From Antedon bifida (Eukaryota; Echinodermata; Crinoidea; Comatulida; Antedonidae), in assembly GCA_963402885.1 (NCBI GenBank), contig OY727097.1, positions 15,872,001 to 15,936,000 on the forward strand: a DNA stretch of 64,000 nucleotides, written 5' to 3'. Below, piece by piece: positions 22,142 through 33,389 of this stretch. The position numbers and the translations under genes are program-made. The notes beneath the pieces are model-generated. The model saw only the letters and a program-made list of their open reading frames with translations, was not told the origin of the DNA and made no database searches. Numbering within the stretch: the first letter of the stretch is position 1; every line of letters starts with the position of its first letter.

Positions 22142-23032
22142 TTACAGTATCATCTGCATACTTGATGATGGAGCATTTAGGGTCTTCAAATACATAGTCA
22201 CTCGTATAGATGTAAATAAAATGGGGGATAATACACAGCCTTGTGGGGCGCCTTTGCTGACTTTGCATACTTTAGATTGCGCATCTTCTATTTTAACATA
22301 CTGTGGTCGTTCCCTAAGGTAACTGATAAGCCATAACAACATTTTAGTATTGACATTTAATTTATACAATTTATCGATAAGTAAGTGAGACTGGATACAA
22401 TTGAAAGCACTGGAAATAAAAGTTGATCTGATGAAAGATCTTGGCACATCAAGGTGTTTATATACACTATCAGTATACACCATCACTGCATCATCTACAC
22501 CTCTGTTTTGACTATATGCAAACTGATTAACGTCATTATCAATATCATCATTCGACATAATCATTATAAGCATTATTCTTTCCAAACATTTCATTGGATT
22601 TGGTGTCAAAGTTATGGGACGGTAATCGTTTAAGGAAGTAATTTGTTTAGTTTTAGGCAATGGTGCTATTATTGAAGTCTTCCAAATAGTTAGGATAACT
22701 CCAGTATCAATAGTACGTTTGAAAAAAGTTGTAAATACTGGAGAGAGTTGGTGACCACAAAACTTCAGCACTTTATTGCTAATACCGTCAGGACCCGTAG
22801 CTTTGTTCACCTTAACACCTGGGAATACCTGCCCGACTAAAGTTTCATCAATACTTAAAGTAGTTGATTTTTTATTGGTTTCGTTTTCTAATGACCTTAT
22901 GTTATCGCTAAAATAATGTTTATCAAATCGGCAGTAAAATTCATTTAGGTCATTTGCGAGTTTAAAATTAAAATTGTTAGTATTACTATTATCATTACTT
23001 TGTTTACAGTTAAAACCAGACATTGTTCGCAT
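22142..23032 (-). pseudogene. Reverse transcriptase of the second LINE
   Basis: Motifs in order are VNKATGPDGISNKVLKFCG, PLPKTKQ, LNDYRPITLTPN, the AFNCIQSHLLIDKL segment, GAPQGCVLSPILF and KYADD (22149-22160, just after a frame break). Downstream, LNIKKTKELIIDFR and LTWTDQA continue into the post-RT region. The conserved first catalytic D before AFNC is replaced (SSAFN instead of the usual D-x-SSAFN), a further sign of decay. At least two frame breaks occur. Confidence 0.75.
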
Positions 23033-23214
23033 TGCCTTCCATGCTCCTCGGCTATCACAGTTCTTAAATTTATTTTCAAGAGTTCTATCATCTTCAGCTT
23101 TACCGGATTTGATTAACTTGTTGATTTCTTTTTGTTTCAGTTTAACAAGACTACGTTGTTATCTGCAAAAGCCCGTTGTTTCTCAATTAATAGCAGTCTT
23201 ATGTTTCTCGACAT

Positions 23215-23680
23215 CTATGGTTTGTTATTTGCGTACACTTTCTTGTATTTGATCGGGATCACATTTCCAACACAATATTTAATGTACTCATTTACAGCAG
23301 CAGCATTAGTGTCGATATTATTATCGTCGACCACTGACCACCAGTCCGTACATTCGAAGCAACCGTGTAATGTATCCACTGCATCTTCCGTCCAGGCGCG
23401 GTATTCAATTGTGATTGGCTTGAATTGTTTAAAACGTTGTCTGTATTTCGGCAGCATACACATTGTATTATGATCAGATGCTCCTAGTGGCACTCGCGAT
23501 TTCACATTATATTCACACTTAATATTTCTGTTTCTAATTTCATCAATTTTATTTGGTAGCGATCTAACGTTTGCAAGAATGATGGAGGGGAGTGGGCTCT
23601 TATTACCACTTTTCCTCATTTTTACCCGAGCCCCTCCTTTCGTACCTCGTAGGAAACTTAGGTTTGGCAACAAATAACAT
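23215..23680 (-). pseudogene. Endonuclease remnant with internal deletion
   Basis: The minus strand reads LPSIILANVRSLPNKIDEIR, then immediately ASDHNTMCMLPKYRQRFK. The first is the very start of an APE endonuclease and the second is its last catalytic motif. About 150-200 residues of the core are missing without a frame break. The following text to KYCVGNVIPIK is the normal linker to the RT. Confidence 0.7.
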
Positions 23681-24110
23681 CAGAAAAAACAGTAACGTAA
23701 TCCAGCAAAACACACGAAAGGGACATCAAAAACACATACAAGATAGACATCAATTCAATGACTAAAAAACATCACAAATACAACAGGAAACTAAAGTCCG
23801 GAGAGAAGCTGATAATGTAGCGCTACCGAGACGACGAAACTACTGTCTTATGGCTATGCACAATATTTGTTGGCGTTCCAGATAATTATATTTTATTATT
23901 TAGGTGGTTTAGTATTATTTATGATTTTCAAACAAATTTTAAAAGCTTATTTATGCATGGAAATAGTGTAGATTTCTCATCTTCTAAATTAAATGTCAAC
24001 TGTATACGTGAAGCATAATTATCAATACATTTCAGTTCCAACTTATCTTTACATACATAAACTGCATTATCAAACTTGGTTCTTAATTGATATGACAATC
24101 CTTATTGCAG

Positions 24111-24330
24111 CTTAAAAGAAGCTATACATAATTATATGGGATTGGGTGCAGTAGCATCTGACAAACAGCATGCTTCGATAACTGCTGTAAAATTAACATG
24201 GGATGAATTTGAACCAGAACACTGGGGTAACCCCATATTCATCACGAAAGATGCCCTGGATTATTTATCATCCTGTTTTAAATCAGATGTAATTAGAATT
24301 ATATGGACCTCAACACCATTCCTATTCTAG
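24111..24330 (+). CDS. Terminal coding exon of an unrecognised gene, copy 2
   Basis: A good acceptor (CCTTATTGCAG, ending at 24110) precedes an open frame of 73 codons plus one base, ending at TAG 24328-24330. It includes YMGLGAVASDKQHASITAV, KLTWDEFEPEHWGNP and LDYLSSCFKSDVIR. Codon choice and residue composition look like a real, folded protein. AATAAA-like signals follow within ~180 bases. A diverged copy of the end is at 1-58. I do not recognise the family. Upstream exons were not found; it lies on the strand opposite the ankyrin exons, inside their largest intron. Confidence 0.55.
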
Positions 24331-27300
24331 ATAAATGTCATTCATACTCATTGGGAGTAGGCTGGTTTATTTAGCAGAAACAAGATATCCTTTAACTTGC
24401 ATCAGCTTATCCTTTGACCAAAATTACCAGCATTAACCTTAAAGATGGGAGCCAATAATCAAATTTCTAACATTGTATCAACTTGTCAACTAACTGATAA
24501 AGCGAAAATAAATTCTCAAAGTAAAATTTAAAAATGATAACCTGTTTCAGGTTAAAACCTTTTTTATTGGTTTATTTATCACAAAATATCATTGTTTTTT
24601 GGTCTGGTTGTACAATGTTTATTAAATGGAGGTCTACCTGGTTTTCTCTCGCGATGTATTTTTATGAGCTAGGTCAAATTGGATAGAAAACAAACTTCCT
24701 AGCTACTGTAATTTTTGCTACTTGAAAATTGGACCAGATTCAATTTTCCTATAAAAATGATATAATTTCATGAAAAAGGGCCATTATAAAATTGTAAATA
24801 TTGGTAACAATTGTATTGATTGGGTTGGATTGGATCGCCGCTGGGATTAGTCCTGGAACCAGAATAATAGAGCAGGTTAATTAATTTTTATACCGCATAC
24901 CCTTTGGAGTTATCCGCCGCTTTTTTAGGACTCCTCCAAGGCAATTATTGATTATACGAATTACGTAATTAGTTTAATTAGTTTAGTAGCTTATAGTACC
25001 AATTTAGTAGGGCAAAAAAGACAATTCGAGCATAAGCAACAAAATCCAACTAACTGTTATTTGTAATAGTATAATTTAAATGCAGAAGCTCACAGTAAGT
25101 GTACGTCTTTGTACCATGTTGTTTATGTAAAATTTATGTAACATTTTATGTTTCCTGATAATTGGAATGTAATCAAATTAAATTTGTCAAATCAGAAATC
25201 ACTATAAAGTTTGACTGATGAGTTCAAGTTCAATTTAAAAACATCACCGATGACGCAATAGCTAAACATTAATTATTACCTCCGCCAAGGAGGTTATATT
25301 TTCACCCCTGTATGTGTGTGTTTGTGTGTGTGTCTGTGAACAGCCTGGAGGCCACAGTTTTTATCCGATTCTCACCAAATTTGGCCACAATAATCTATGC
25401 CCCAAAAGCTCGGACGAATTCGAATTTGAGGGGAAAAGGTCATAGGTCAAGGTCACAACTAACAAAAAACTATTTTACTGCCTAGTTTTTATCCGATTCT
25501 CACCAAACTTAGCCACAATGATCATTGACTCATCATATAATTGTGGTTACATTTTGAAGGGTCAGGGTCAAAGATCAAGGTCCACAAAAAAAATCTCAGC
25601 GGGACTTGGACCAGCAATCTCAACTGTGAGAGGCTGGATACATAACCATTACACCAAACTCTCATCCACAACTTTGTAGTGTGCAGTTAGCCTATTTACA
25701 CTTAGAACTAATAAAAAAAATGTAAAAAAATATATAGATACATTTTATGTAGGGGAATTTTACAGTAGGCGGAGGTTTGTACTCTCGGAGTACCCTCTAG
25801 TTATACATATTATTGTCAACATAATCGCGTTGAAGGTATTGCTGTAAATGTACGTAAATATCATAGTACAGCATACGGACAGAAAAAGTTACATGATGAA
25901 ACTAGTCTATCTTCGTATACTAAGCGACTTACATTATCTATACCTGACATAATTATTTGAAGTATGTATATCCCAATATATTTGGTTGGTGTCATATGGG
26001 CGATTTTAAACTCAAACGTTATTGAAAAAAAAACCAGTATTATTTTAAGCTTATACACTACAGTATATTTAAATTATCTACTTATTAATATTTATATATT
26101 TTTTTCTCTTTTTACTTTTGGTTATATAAAACATGTTACCGAGAAACGGAAAACATTCTAGTTGAAATTCACACAGATTGCACTATTTTCTGTATACTTA
26201 AATAGGTTCTCTTTTCGTACATGTGTTGGGAATAGAAAATATTTCAATTCAAACATTTTCCAAAATAGTGGTACACAACAATGACAAAAATGTGTGTTAC
26301 GTTCTTGTCACTAGAACCATTCTTGCGACTGAGTTGAACTTCGAAAATGCCGATCAGATGTAAAAAAAACGTTACGGTACAAAGAGAATAAATTAGCAAT
26401 TGTCACTGCATACTCATCAAACTAGCCGCCATCGAGCAAATACTCAATTCACAGTCATTCAGATTAACAAAAAATGCACTTATTTTCGGGTGACTTTTTT
26501 TCTTATTTGATTTGTGTATTGTTTTATATTATTGTAGATCGTTGTTAGAAATAAGGATGTGATCGAGTCGACTTTAGATTTGCAAGTAACAGAGGTGCAT
26601 TTCTCTTGTCCGTTGTCAGATTGTTATTGAATCTTTGTTGTTGATTTCTCTAATACGTATGTAATTAACCACTTTTCGTCACCCTGCATAGTAGGTATTA
26701 ACAATATGTATTAGAACTCTAGTAACTGTCCTTTTCCGATATCTATTTTTCGACTCAATGTATTTCATTTCTTTTATGAATATGAACAGTTTGTCTTAAA
26801 TGAAAGTTAAATTGAATTTGAATTGCGTGTTTATTGTATTAACAATTGTCTGTAATTTTAGTATTAATTTGTTTAAAATGAATCTTTTGAGGGTTAGTTT
26901 TATAGGGACAATACTACTATTTTGATTTGTTTTGGCCATTAGTGCAATTAAAGCGTAATTAATTCAGCAATCGTCATATTCCATTTAGAAATACTACGTC
27001 CTGTAAATGACTAGAATGTTCTCATGGTTGTATCGCGCCTTTCCACGTATCATTTTATCGCATCCCATCATATTACTATTGAAACCGAATTGAAATTTTT
27101 TAAAAAGCTTTTTATGATGGTCACAAAATGCCAAGATACATTAAAGGAACGCTCATCGACAGATCTATGTATAGTAATGACAAATATACAAACAATGATG
27201 TTGTTGTGATGTCGGGGGTGGGTGTTAGGTGTGGCGCCGTTTATTCGAGGGAGGCGTTTGTTGGTAACATGTTATAATAAATTAAATTCCCCTAGATATG

Positions 27301-27480
27301 AACAAGTACAACACCGTATTTGATATTTTAAAGAAATAATAACAGTAATCAATTGTATGAAAATGCTTGGTAAATAAATAGATATAGCAGTCAATGAATT
27401 ATTCAACACATATAATTGTGTTTGTGTTATAATACAGTATTACAAAATACAATGGCGGGGCGTTTATTAGAGGGTGGAGG
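24270..27480 (+). repeat. Low-copy segmental repeat, copy 2
   Basis: The block is homologous to 1-2560 and in part to 10080-12050. It contains the terminal exon end, the extra insertion at 25276-25800, and the uninterrupted target site of the foldback element near 27107-27118. No further gene is supported. Confidence 0.75.
25276..25800 (+). mobile_element. Non-autonomous Helitron-like repeat (CCTCCGCC...CTAG)
   Basis: Copy 1 lacks this ~525-bp segment between the equivalents of 25275 and 25801 (near 1050). It starts TTACCTCCGCCAAGGAGGT, itself a hairpin, and ends GTACTC-TCG-GAGTAC-CCTCTAG followed by T. A short 3' hairpin a few bases before CTAG|T is the Helitron 3' signature. A GT microsatellite and GGTCA-rich text lie inside. 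The 5' end does not begin with TC, and TTA occurs on both sides, so the class is not certain. Confidence 0.65.
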
Positions 27481-27509
27481 TTGCATTATTATATTGAAAA
27501 TATGTTTTT

Positions 27510-28213
27510 AGTCGCGTGCAACGCGACTCTACAGCTCACTATGTCGGTCGGTTGGTCGGTCGGTAAACACTAACTTATGACCTTATCTTGATATCAGTTT
27601 AATCTAGCTAAGTCAATTTTTCACAGTATATTCCTTATGGCCATGAATCGTTGTGGTTATGTTTTCACGGTGCGCAATAAAAAAATACGCGGTCTACGCA
27701 CGATTTAACGAAATCACGTTTGTAATCATATCTTCACAAGCATGAATCACAATTAAATAAAATTTGGTACTCATAAATTTCAGGGCATAAATCATCATAT
27801 GGCAATACAATTACGTGCGTAGCGCATGTAACGCATGCGTACGCGCGCTTAAAATTTTCAAAATTGTCAAAATTTATTTTCGATGAAAAAAGAGTACGTT
27901 TTAGGCAATTTTAAGCGTTTAAAAAATTGACATGAGTGCGCAGATTTCTGCACGCGCACTGCGCGTTAAATGTTAATACGCACTCTTTTTGCCCGATTTT
28001 TGTTTTCTTGACTTACTTTTCAACTCGAAATTACGTTATACGAGCACGTCAAAAGTGACAGTCTACGCACGTGTAAATTAAAAAAAATATAAATGTTTTT
28101 AAACATTTTCAACATTTTTAAACATGTTTAGCAATTTCGGTCGGTTGGTCGATCGGTTGCTAGGTTGGTCGGTCGGTCGGTCGGTCGGTAAACACTAACT
28201 TGAGCACGCGACT
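27510..28213 (-). mobile_element. Hairpin-ended element X, reverse copy
   Basis: This is the inverse of the element at 20255-21007. The motif hairpin AGTCGCGT-GCA-ACGCGACT comes first (27510-27528), then CGGT/TGGT arrays, the CG-word core, another CGGT array, and the single motif GCACGCGACT at 28204-28213. The full pattern of one hairpin end and one single-motif end is preserved in both copies. There is no coding sequence. Confidence 0.7.
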
Positions 28214-28334
28214 GCAGCCATCTATATGGCCTTTTTTCAAATAAATGCGGTAGGCCTAATTGGTATAACCCTTCCTCCATGGTATAATCAATATATAAAA
28301 GCAGGAATCGAGAAAACAAGGCCAACAGCCATTA

Positions 28335-28479
28335 AGTCGCGTGCTACAATGCATAGTGATACCGGACCGACAGACAGACCGACAGACCGACAGACCGATA
28401 GACAGACCGACAGACAGGCCGACAGACAGACCGACCGACCGACCGACATAGTGAACTATAGAGTCGCGTCCACGTGACT
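28335..28479 (+). mobile_element. Miniature X-like element with (GACCGACA)n core
   Basis: AGTCGCGTGC at 28335 and the hairpin AGTCGCGT-CC-ACGTGACT at 28462-28479 bracket about 115 bases, mostly GACC/GACA units. It has the ends of element X but only the tandem array as cargo. Confidence 0.6.
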
Positions 28480-29780
28480 AAAAAAACAGCAGCATTACCG
28501 TTCAGGGAGGTTAGTCGATAGGGTAGGCTCAATTTTTAAGTAATAGAAAGTCACGTGGTCGTGGAATACTTCATTTCACTTTCATTTGTAAGAATAAACA
28601 TTTATAGGATGATTTATGTAGGTTATAACTATTATAAATATAAATTTAAAGTAAAGGCTCTACGTTTATTCGTTTTATTTCATTTAGCGTGCAAAATCGT
28701 ACATTGGCTATGCTACCTGCATTGTAACAATGAGAATGCGAATTATTCGTGTAAATAAGGTGATCATTACAATAACCTGATGCTACGTTTTTATTCTAAG
28801 CATACTTTAGCTCTGATCGTCCCTACATAATCCCATGTTATACCTGAGGTTTGAACGTAGTATTCTTCATTATTCTTCTAATCCGCCAAATAATTACCAG
28901 CTTATCGTTGGTACAGATTCTTAATTATAATTACGGCTATACCTTTTGACGCCTATCATGATTTTGTTTAATATAGATTTCTTAATTTGTAATAAAAAAG
29001 TATGTTATGCATTTTAATTTTACTTTGCAGTGCTTACATCAGTTTACATGAATGATACAGTACCTACAAGTCCCATTGTATCATCGTATTCGGGATTGTC
29101 AACGTTGGAACACTCGAGTCTATTTCCAGTTTATTGATCAGTAACGTAATTGTTTTCTTTTACAAGCCTTAACTCCACGTATTTAGCTTATTTTAGTTTT
29201 GATTTTTGTCTGGCCAATCCAAGTAAACTTTTGTAATGAAAGTCCTACAATTAAATAAGTGTCAATGTATATAGAGTAATTTATAACTTTTCCATAAGCT
29301 TCCTAATTACATGTATATATACAGTAAAGGTACGCAAAAGCACACACACATTTCATATCTTATTTGTTTTGTGTATTTGCATTGTATTTCAGTAAAAAAA
29401 CGGCTACTACTCTAAGGAAACATTTTTTTGATTAATTTAAATAATATTAATATTTAATTATTTGAATGTCGTACCACCATTTTTAAATTCAAAATGGCAC
29501 CTAAAACTTGCAAGAATTTAAAATATAGTGTAAAATGTTCTGTATTTATTTTTGTTGCAATGAATTTTACTGACCGCATACATTGCATACTTATAATAAG
29601 CATTTAGCCTACCAGATGTATGTTATGTTAAACCTAATTTTAATTATTTTTGTATCAATGAATTTAAAGCATAGAAAATGAGACTTCAATTGTAACTCCT
29701 GCATATTATATTATAATTTTGCATACGTTTGACAAGTTTCCTCGGCGCTGTTGAAAAATCTGTTAATCAGCAGGGCTCAT
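28480..29780. other. Gene-free AT-rich stretch
   Basis: I see no supported gene or complete element. Short open frames (for example 28555-28758) have no features of real proteins. Part of the stretch may be the interior of the Helitron-like element ending at 29808. Confidence 0.5.
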
Positions 29781-29808
29781 ACCCGTCGAAGACGGGTACT
29801 AATGCTAG
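29781..29808 (+). mobile_element. Helitron-like 3' terminus
   Basis: ACCCGTC-GAA-GACGGGT (29781-29797) forms a 7-bp hairpin, followed by ACTAATG and CTAG at 29805-29808, then T. This matches the expected 3' end of a Helitron, with a hairpin near a CTRR end inserted before T. The 5' end was not located, so the length of the element is unknown. Confidence 0.55.
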
Positions 29809-29953
29809 TTTTCTATAAATTAAACTGACAATTACCGAATTAATTTTAATGTAAATGAATCATAATACTAGGTGGTGTACAGATGACTACCTAATCAATT
29901 ACTATTAATGTATTATCTCAAATTGTACGGCATATGGTATATAATTGGATTAA

Positions 29954-30080
29954 TGCGTATGTTGTGATATATAAAAATAGAAAATGTTAAAAAACAAAGT
30001 ATATTTGAATCGGATAATGCGTATGTTGTGATAAAAAAAAGAAAATGTTAAAAACAAAGTATATTAGAATAAGATAATGC
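29954..30080 (+). repeat. Tandem duplication, ~64-bp unit, two copies
   Basis: GCGTATGTTGTGAT and the following ~50 bases, ending AGATAATGC-like, occur twice in succession with few differences. Confidence 0.7.
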
Positions 30081-30523
30081 TAGATATGTAGATGTGTATC
30101 ATATGTGATCGAAATTGTCAGAGGTCAATTTTTGTAGGGTGGGCGTATGTTGTGACGTCTACAGTCTTTTGTAGTACACAATACTTATTTGCATATTTTC
30201 CACCTGTGGGTTGGTTTAAATAGACGAGGTATTTGTAAAGGAAGGAGTTCCAGGCAGGAGGTTGTGTACACAACGAATTAATAACTAGATTTAATTCGTC
30301 ACTATGACGAATTATAGGTTATATGCATTGATTAAAATAAAGATAATTGATTTGTAAAAGATATATTGATTGATTGATTTTCTCAGAATCTTTAATTATT
30401 TATAATATATCCTAGGATCTTACTAACGCAAATACAATAGCCGGTATCGCAATCCGATCAAAGATCCCTCTGCGTATAATGTCATAAACCACATTTGTTA
30501 CATAATAATAAAGACATAAGTTT

Positions 30524-30641
30524 TTTAATCTGTTATAATACTGCACGTTTTAAATTGTTTGCAATATTGTTGTTTTAATCTACCAAGCAAAGTGAATTTC
30601 CATTTTTATGGACAAATAAAATTTCTTGAATCTTGAATCTT
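30524..30641 (+). mobile_element. 5'-truncated LINE tail, 118 bp, 11-bp TSD
   Basis: GACATAAGTTT flanks it at 30513-30523 and 30642-30652. The second array unit has the site uninterrupted near 33613-33625. The insert ends GGACAAATAAAATTTCTTGA plus ATCTTGAATCTT, a classic CR1/L2-like 3' tail with heptamer repeats. It inserted after the array units had duplicated. Confidence 0.8.
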
Positions 30642-30759
30642 GACATAAGTTTCTTTTTATCTAGATTTCATTATAAATCATGTGTATAATCTATACACTA
30701 AGAAATAAAATTGAACAAACAATACAAATAATAAAAAAAAATCTTATTTCGTTTCGTTA

Positions 30760-30835
30760 CCCAAAGTGAGGCTCGATCTCGGTACCTTGAATGCTATAGA
30801 CACGAGCACAGACCACCGAGCCATACGCAACTTAC
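30760..30835 (-). repeat. tRNA-like module in T1 (also near 33724-33798)
   Basis: The minus strand reads ATGGCTCGGTGGTCTGTG (A-box-like), then a region ending GAGATCGAGCCTC (degenerate B box). Stem pairing is incomplete. This looks like a tRNA-derived SINE head or a promoter module captured by the element, not a functional tRNA. Confidence 0.5.
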
Positions 30836-32001
30836 TAAAACATGTAGAATGATTCCTCCGTGTATTTACTATTCAGTAGCCACTTTGGTGCAGATAGATT
30901 ATTACATACCGCAATGAATTATAATTTATTACTATGATGACATCTTTAAAAATTTAAAAAAATGATGCACTGTCAAACTATATACTTTTAACTTTAATAT
31001 ATGAAATTCTTAAGAAAGAAAGTTAATGTTAAGTTTGTTATTTCGGCCTAAGAAAATGTCAAAATGTGTTTGATTGTCGAAATTAATTTTTTTTAATTCA
31101 ATATGCAATTAATGATGACTTAATCAACTTTTGTTCTCTTAATTTGATAATAAATCATACATATGATACATACACTTCAAAAAAATGAAATAAAAAATAG
31201 GTGTTCCCCAGCATTCTGACGATATATATTAATTTTAAAATTTACCATATTTTCACTATTTTGTTAACTTATACGTGCGTAGCCTGTCACTTTTGACGTG
31301 CTTGTATAACGCAATTTCGAGTTGAAAAGTGAATCAAATATGATGATATTATTAAAGAAAGATTGTAAAACAGAAATCGGGCAAAAAGAGTGCGCATTAA
31401 CGTTTAACGCGCAGTGCGCGTGCAAAATTCTGCGCACTCGTGGCAATTTTTTAAACGCTTAAAATTGCCATGAAACGTACTCTAATTTCATCGAAAATAA
31501 ATTTTGACAATTTTAAAACTTTTAAGCGCGCGTACGCATGCGTTATATGCGCTACGCACGTAATTATATTGCCATATGATGAAATATGACCTGAAATTTA
31601 TGAGTACCAAATTTTGTTTAAAAGTGATTCATGCTTGTGAAGATATGATTACAAACGTGATTTCATTAAATCGTGCGTAGACCGCGTAATTTATGATTGC
31701 GCACCGTGAAAACATGACCACATCGATTCCTGGCCATAAGGAATATACTCTGAAAAATTGACTTAGCTAGATGAAACTGATGCCAAGATAATTCACGGAC
31801 AAAATAGTGCTAAGGAAAGAATAAATAAACTAGATCTTAAACTCGTCACTTGAGGACGAGTTTGGTTATCCGCCCGCAACAAAACGTATCTTGCGCATTC
31901 AAGTACTTTTCAGTTGTGACTTTTCCAAAAAGTAGCCTATTCAAAATTAAAACTGCCCTTTCAGTGTAATAACCAAACAGATCCTTTTATTTAATTGTTT
32001 T

Positions 32002-32075
32002 CCCGTGATGGGATTCGAACCCGGTACCTCCGATACCAAAGTCGGTTGCATTACACATCGAGCCATATGAGCACC
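32002..32075 (-). repeat. tRNA-like module in T2 with intact B box
   Basis: The minus strand carries GGTTCGAATCC (32011-32021), a perfect B box, and an A-box-like ATGGCTCGATGTG. It also has an anticodon-arm-like CCGAC-TTTGGTA-TCGG; a TGG triplet there would be proline-type. The acceptor arms do not pair, so it is tRNA-derived, not a gene. Homologous modules are at about 34983-35058, 36663-36738 and 38603-38675; the last two have GGTTCAAATCC. Confidence 0.55.
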
Positions 32076-33389
32076 TGCTGATGAGAATCCGAAGAAAGAG
32101 TCCTCGTTCATTCGGTATGTTGTGAACCCCCTCGATGCAAGTTGATTATTACATATCGAACTTAAATCATAATTTTTACTATGATGAAATCTTCACAAAT
32201 TTTAAACAGTGACATATTATGAAAGTGCATACTTTCAAGTTGTATATATTAACATGTAAAGAAAAAAGATAAACGTTATGTTTATTGTTTTACTCTTTGA
32301 ATATGTTTATGTTTGTTTGATGATAATTATTTCAAAAATTACATTTAATATGCAAATAATGCAGCCATCAAACACTTTTTAACATTCAAGACTATAATAA
32401 ATCAGACCTATGATTAATACACTGCAAGAAAATAAAATAAAAAATGGGGGTAACCTTGCATTTTGATGAACTGTTTCATTTTTAAAATTAGACATATTTT
32501 GCAACAATTTCACAATTTGTTGACGTTTTCGTGCGCAACCTGTCATGTTTAACGTGCTCGTAGAACGCCAATTTAAGTTTTCAAAATGAATAAAACAACG
32601 TAAAATTGTTAACCGAAGTTTGAAAAACACAATTTATGTAAAAGAAAAGCTTATATGCGTTCCCTGCGCCATGCGCGCGTAAAAATGTGCGCACCGGTGG
32701 CAATTTTTTAAACGCTTAAAATGACCTGAAACGTGCTCTAATTTAATCAGAAATTGATTTGAAGCATTTTAAAATTTCAAACGCCGTTTACGCGTGCACT
32801 TTCTAATGTATTAAAATTCGGTAGGGATAAAAAAGTTAACAATTGATGTGAAGCAAACGTGGCTGAAAATTACGTTAAAAAATATTTATCTGTTTCAAAG
32901 TTATGACCAATTTAAGATTTTCAGAAAATCGCGCGTAACTTACGATACGCGCCTCTGACGGCGTCCAAAAGCTTGGCTGCACAATTTCAGTTAAATGTCT
33001 ATATGTTGACCAAGTAACAACATGTTATGTTAACGCGTTGCAGAGAAACAGCGTGAACAAATTTGGAGCATTTTAAAATTTCAAACGCAATTTACGCGCA
33101 AATTTTCTAGTCTCCAAAAATGTTCTAAAGATCGAAAAAGTTAGCCATTGATGTGAAGAAAACGTGGCTGAAAGTTACGTTAAAAAATATTTATCGGTTT
33201 CGAAGTTATGATCAATTTAAGATTTTCAGAAAATCGCGCGTAACTTACGCTACGCGCATCTGAAAGCGTCCAAAAGCTTGGCTGCACATCTTCAGTTAAA
33301 TGTCTACATGTTTACCAAGTTACAACATGTTATGTTAACACGTTGCAGAGAAACGGCGCGAACAAAAGTGGCGGAAAGAAAGAAGAATA

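Larger units (their letters stand above)
21309..23680 (-). mobile_element. Second minus-strand LINE with heptamer 3' tail
   Basis: The 3' end is three copies of TATCTTG (21309-21335 on the plus strand as CAAGATA units), typical of CR1/L2/Rex-type LINEs. Upstream lie the post-RT region (21381-21971), the RT (22142-23032) and an endonuclease remnant (23215-23680). Stops and frameshifts separate the parts. It lies immediately beside the older LINE remnant. Confidence 0.8.
30285..33389 (+). mobile_element. Composite array unit 1: T1 5' end plus nested T2
   Basis: T1 begins CTAGATTTAATTCGTC; the 5' hairpin AATTCGTC-ACTAT-GACGAATT is followed by AGGTTATATGCAT (30316-30328). At about 31830 family T2 begins: hairpin AACTCGTC...GACGAGTT, then GGTTATCCGC (31864-31873). 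The T2 body contains a tRNA-like module and ~300-bp tandem sub-repeats (GTGAAG(C/A)AAACGTGGCTG). T2 stops at about 33389 without its 3' hairpin, where a second T1 starts. No protein is encoded. Confidence 0.7.

Noticed and set aside
28226-28532. Open frames over the GACC/GACA array
   Set aside because: Low-complexity translation (TDRPTDRQTDR) of a microsatellite within a mobile element.
31264-31446. Minus-strand 60-residue frame repeated at 34235-34417 (PRVRRILHAHCALN)
   Set aside because: It lies in the CG-word core shared by element X and the array. The X copies at 20.5 and 27.9 kb do not keep the frame, so it is a by-product of the repeat.
32002-32075. Functional tRNA-Pro gene
   Set aside because: The B box and anticodon-like arm are good, but the acceptor arms do not pair and the module is repeated inside a mobile element.
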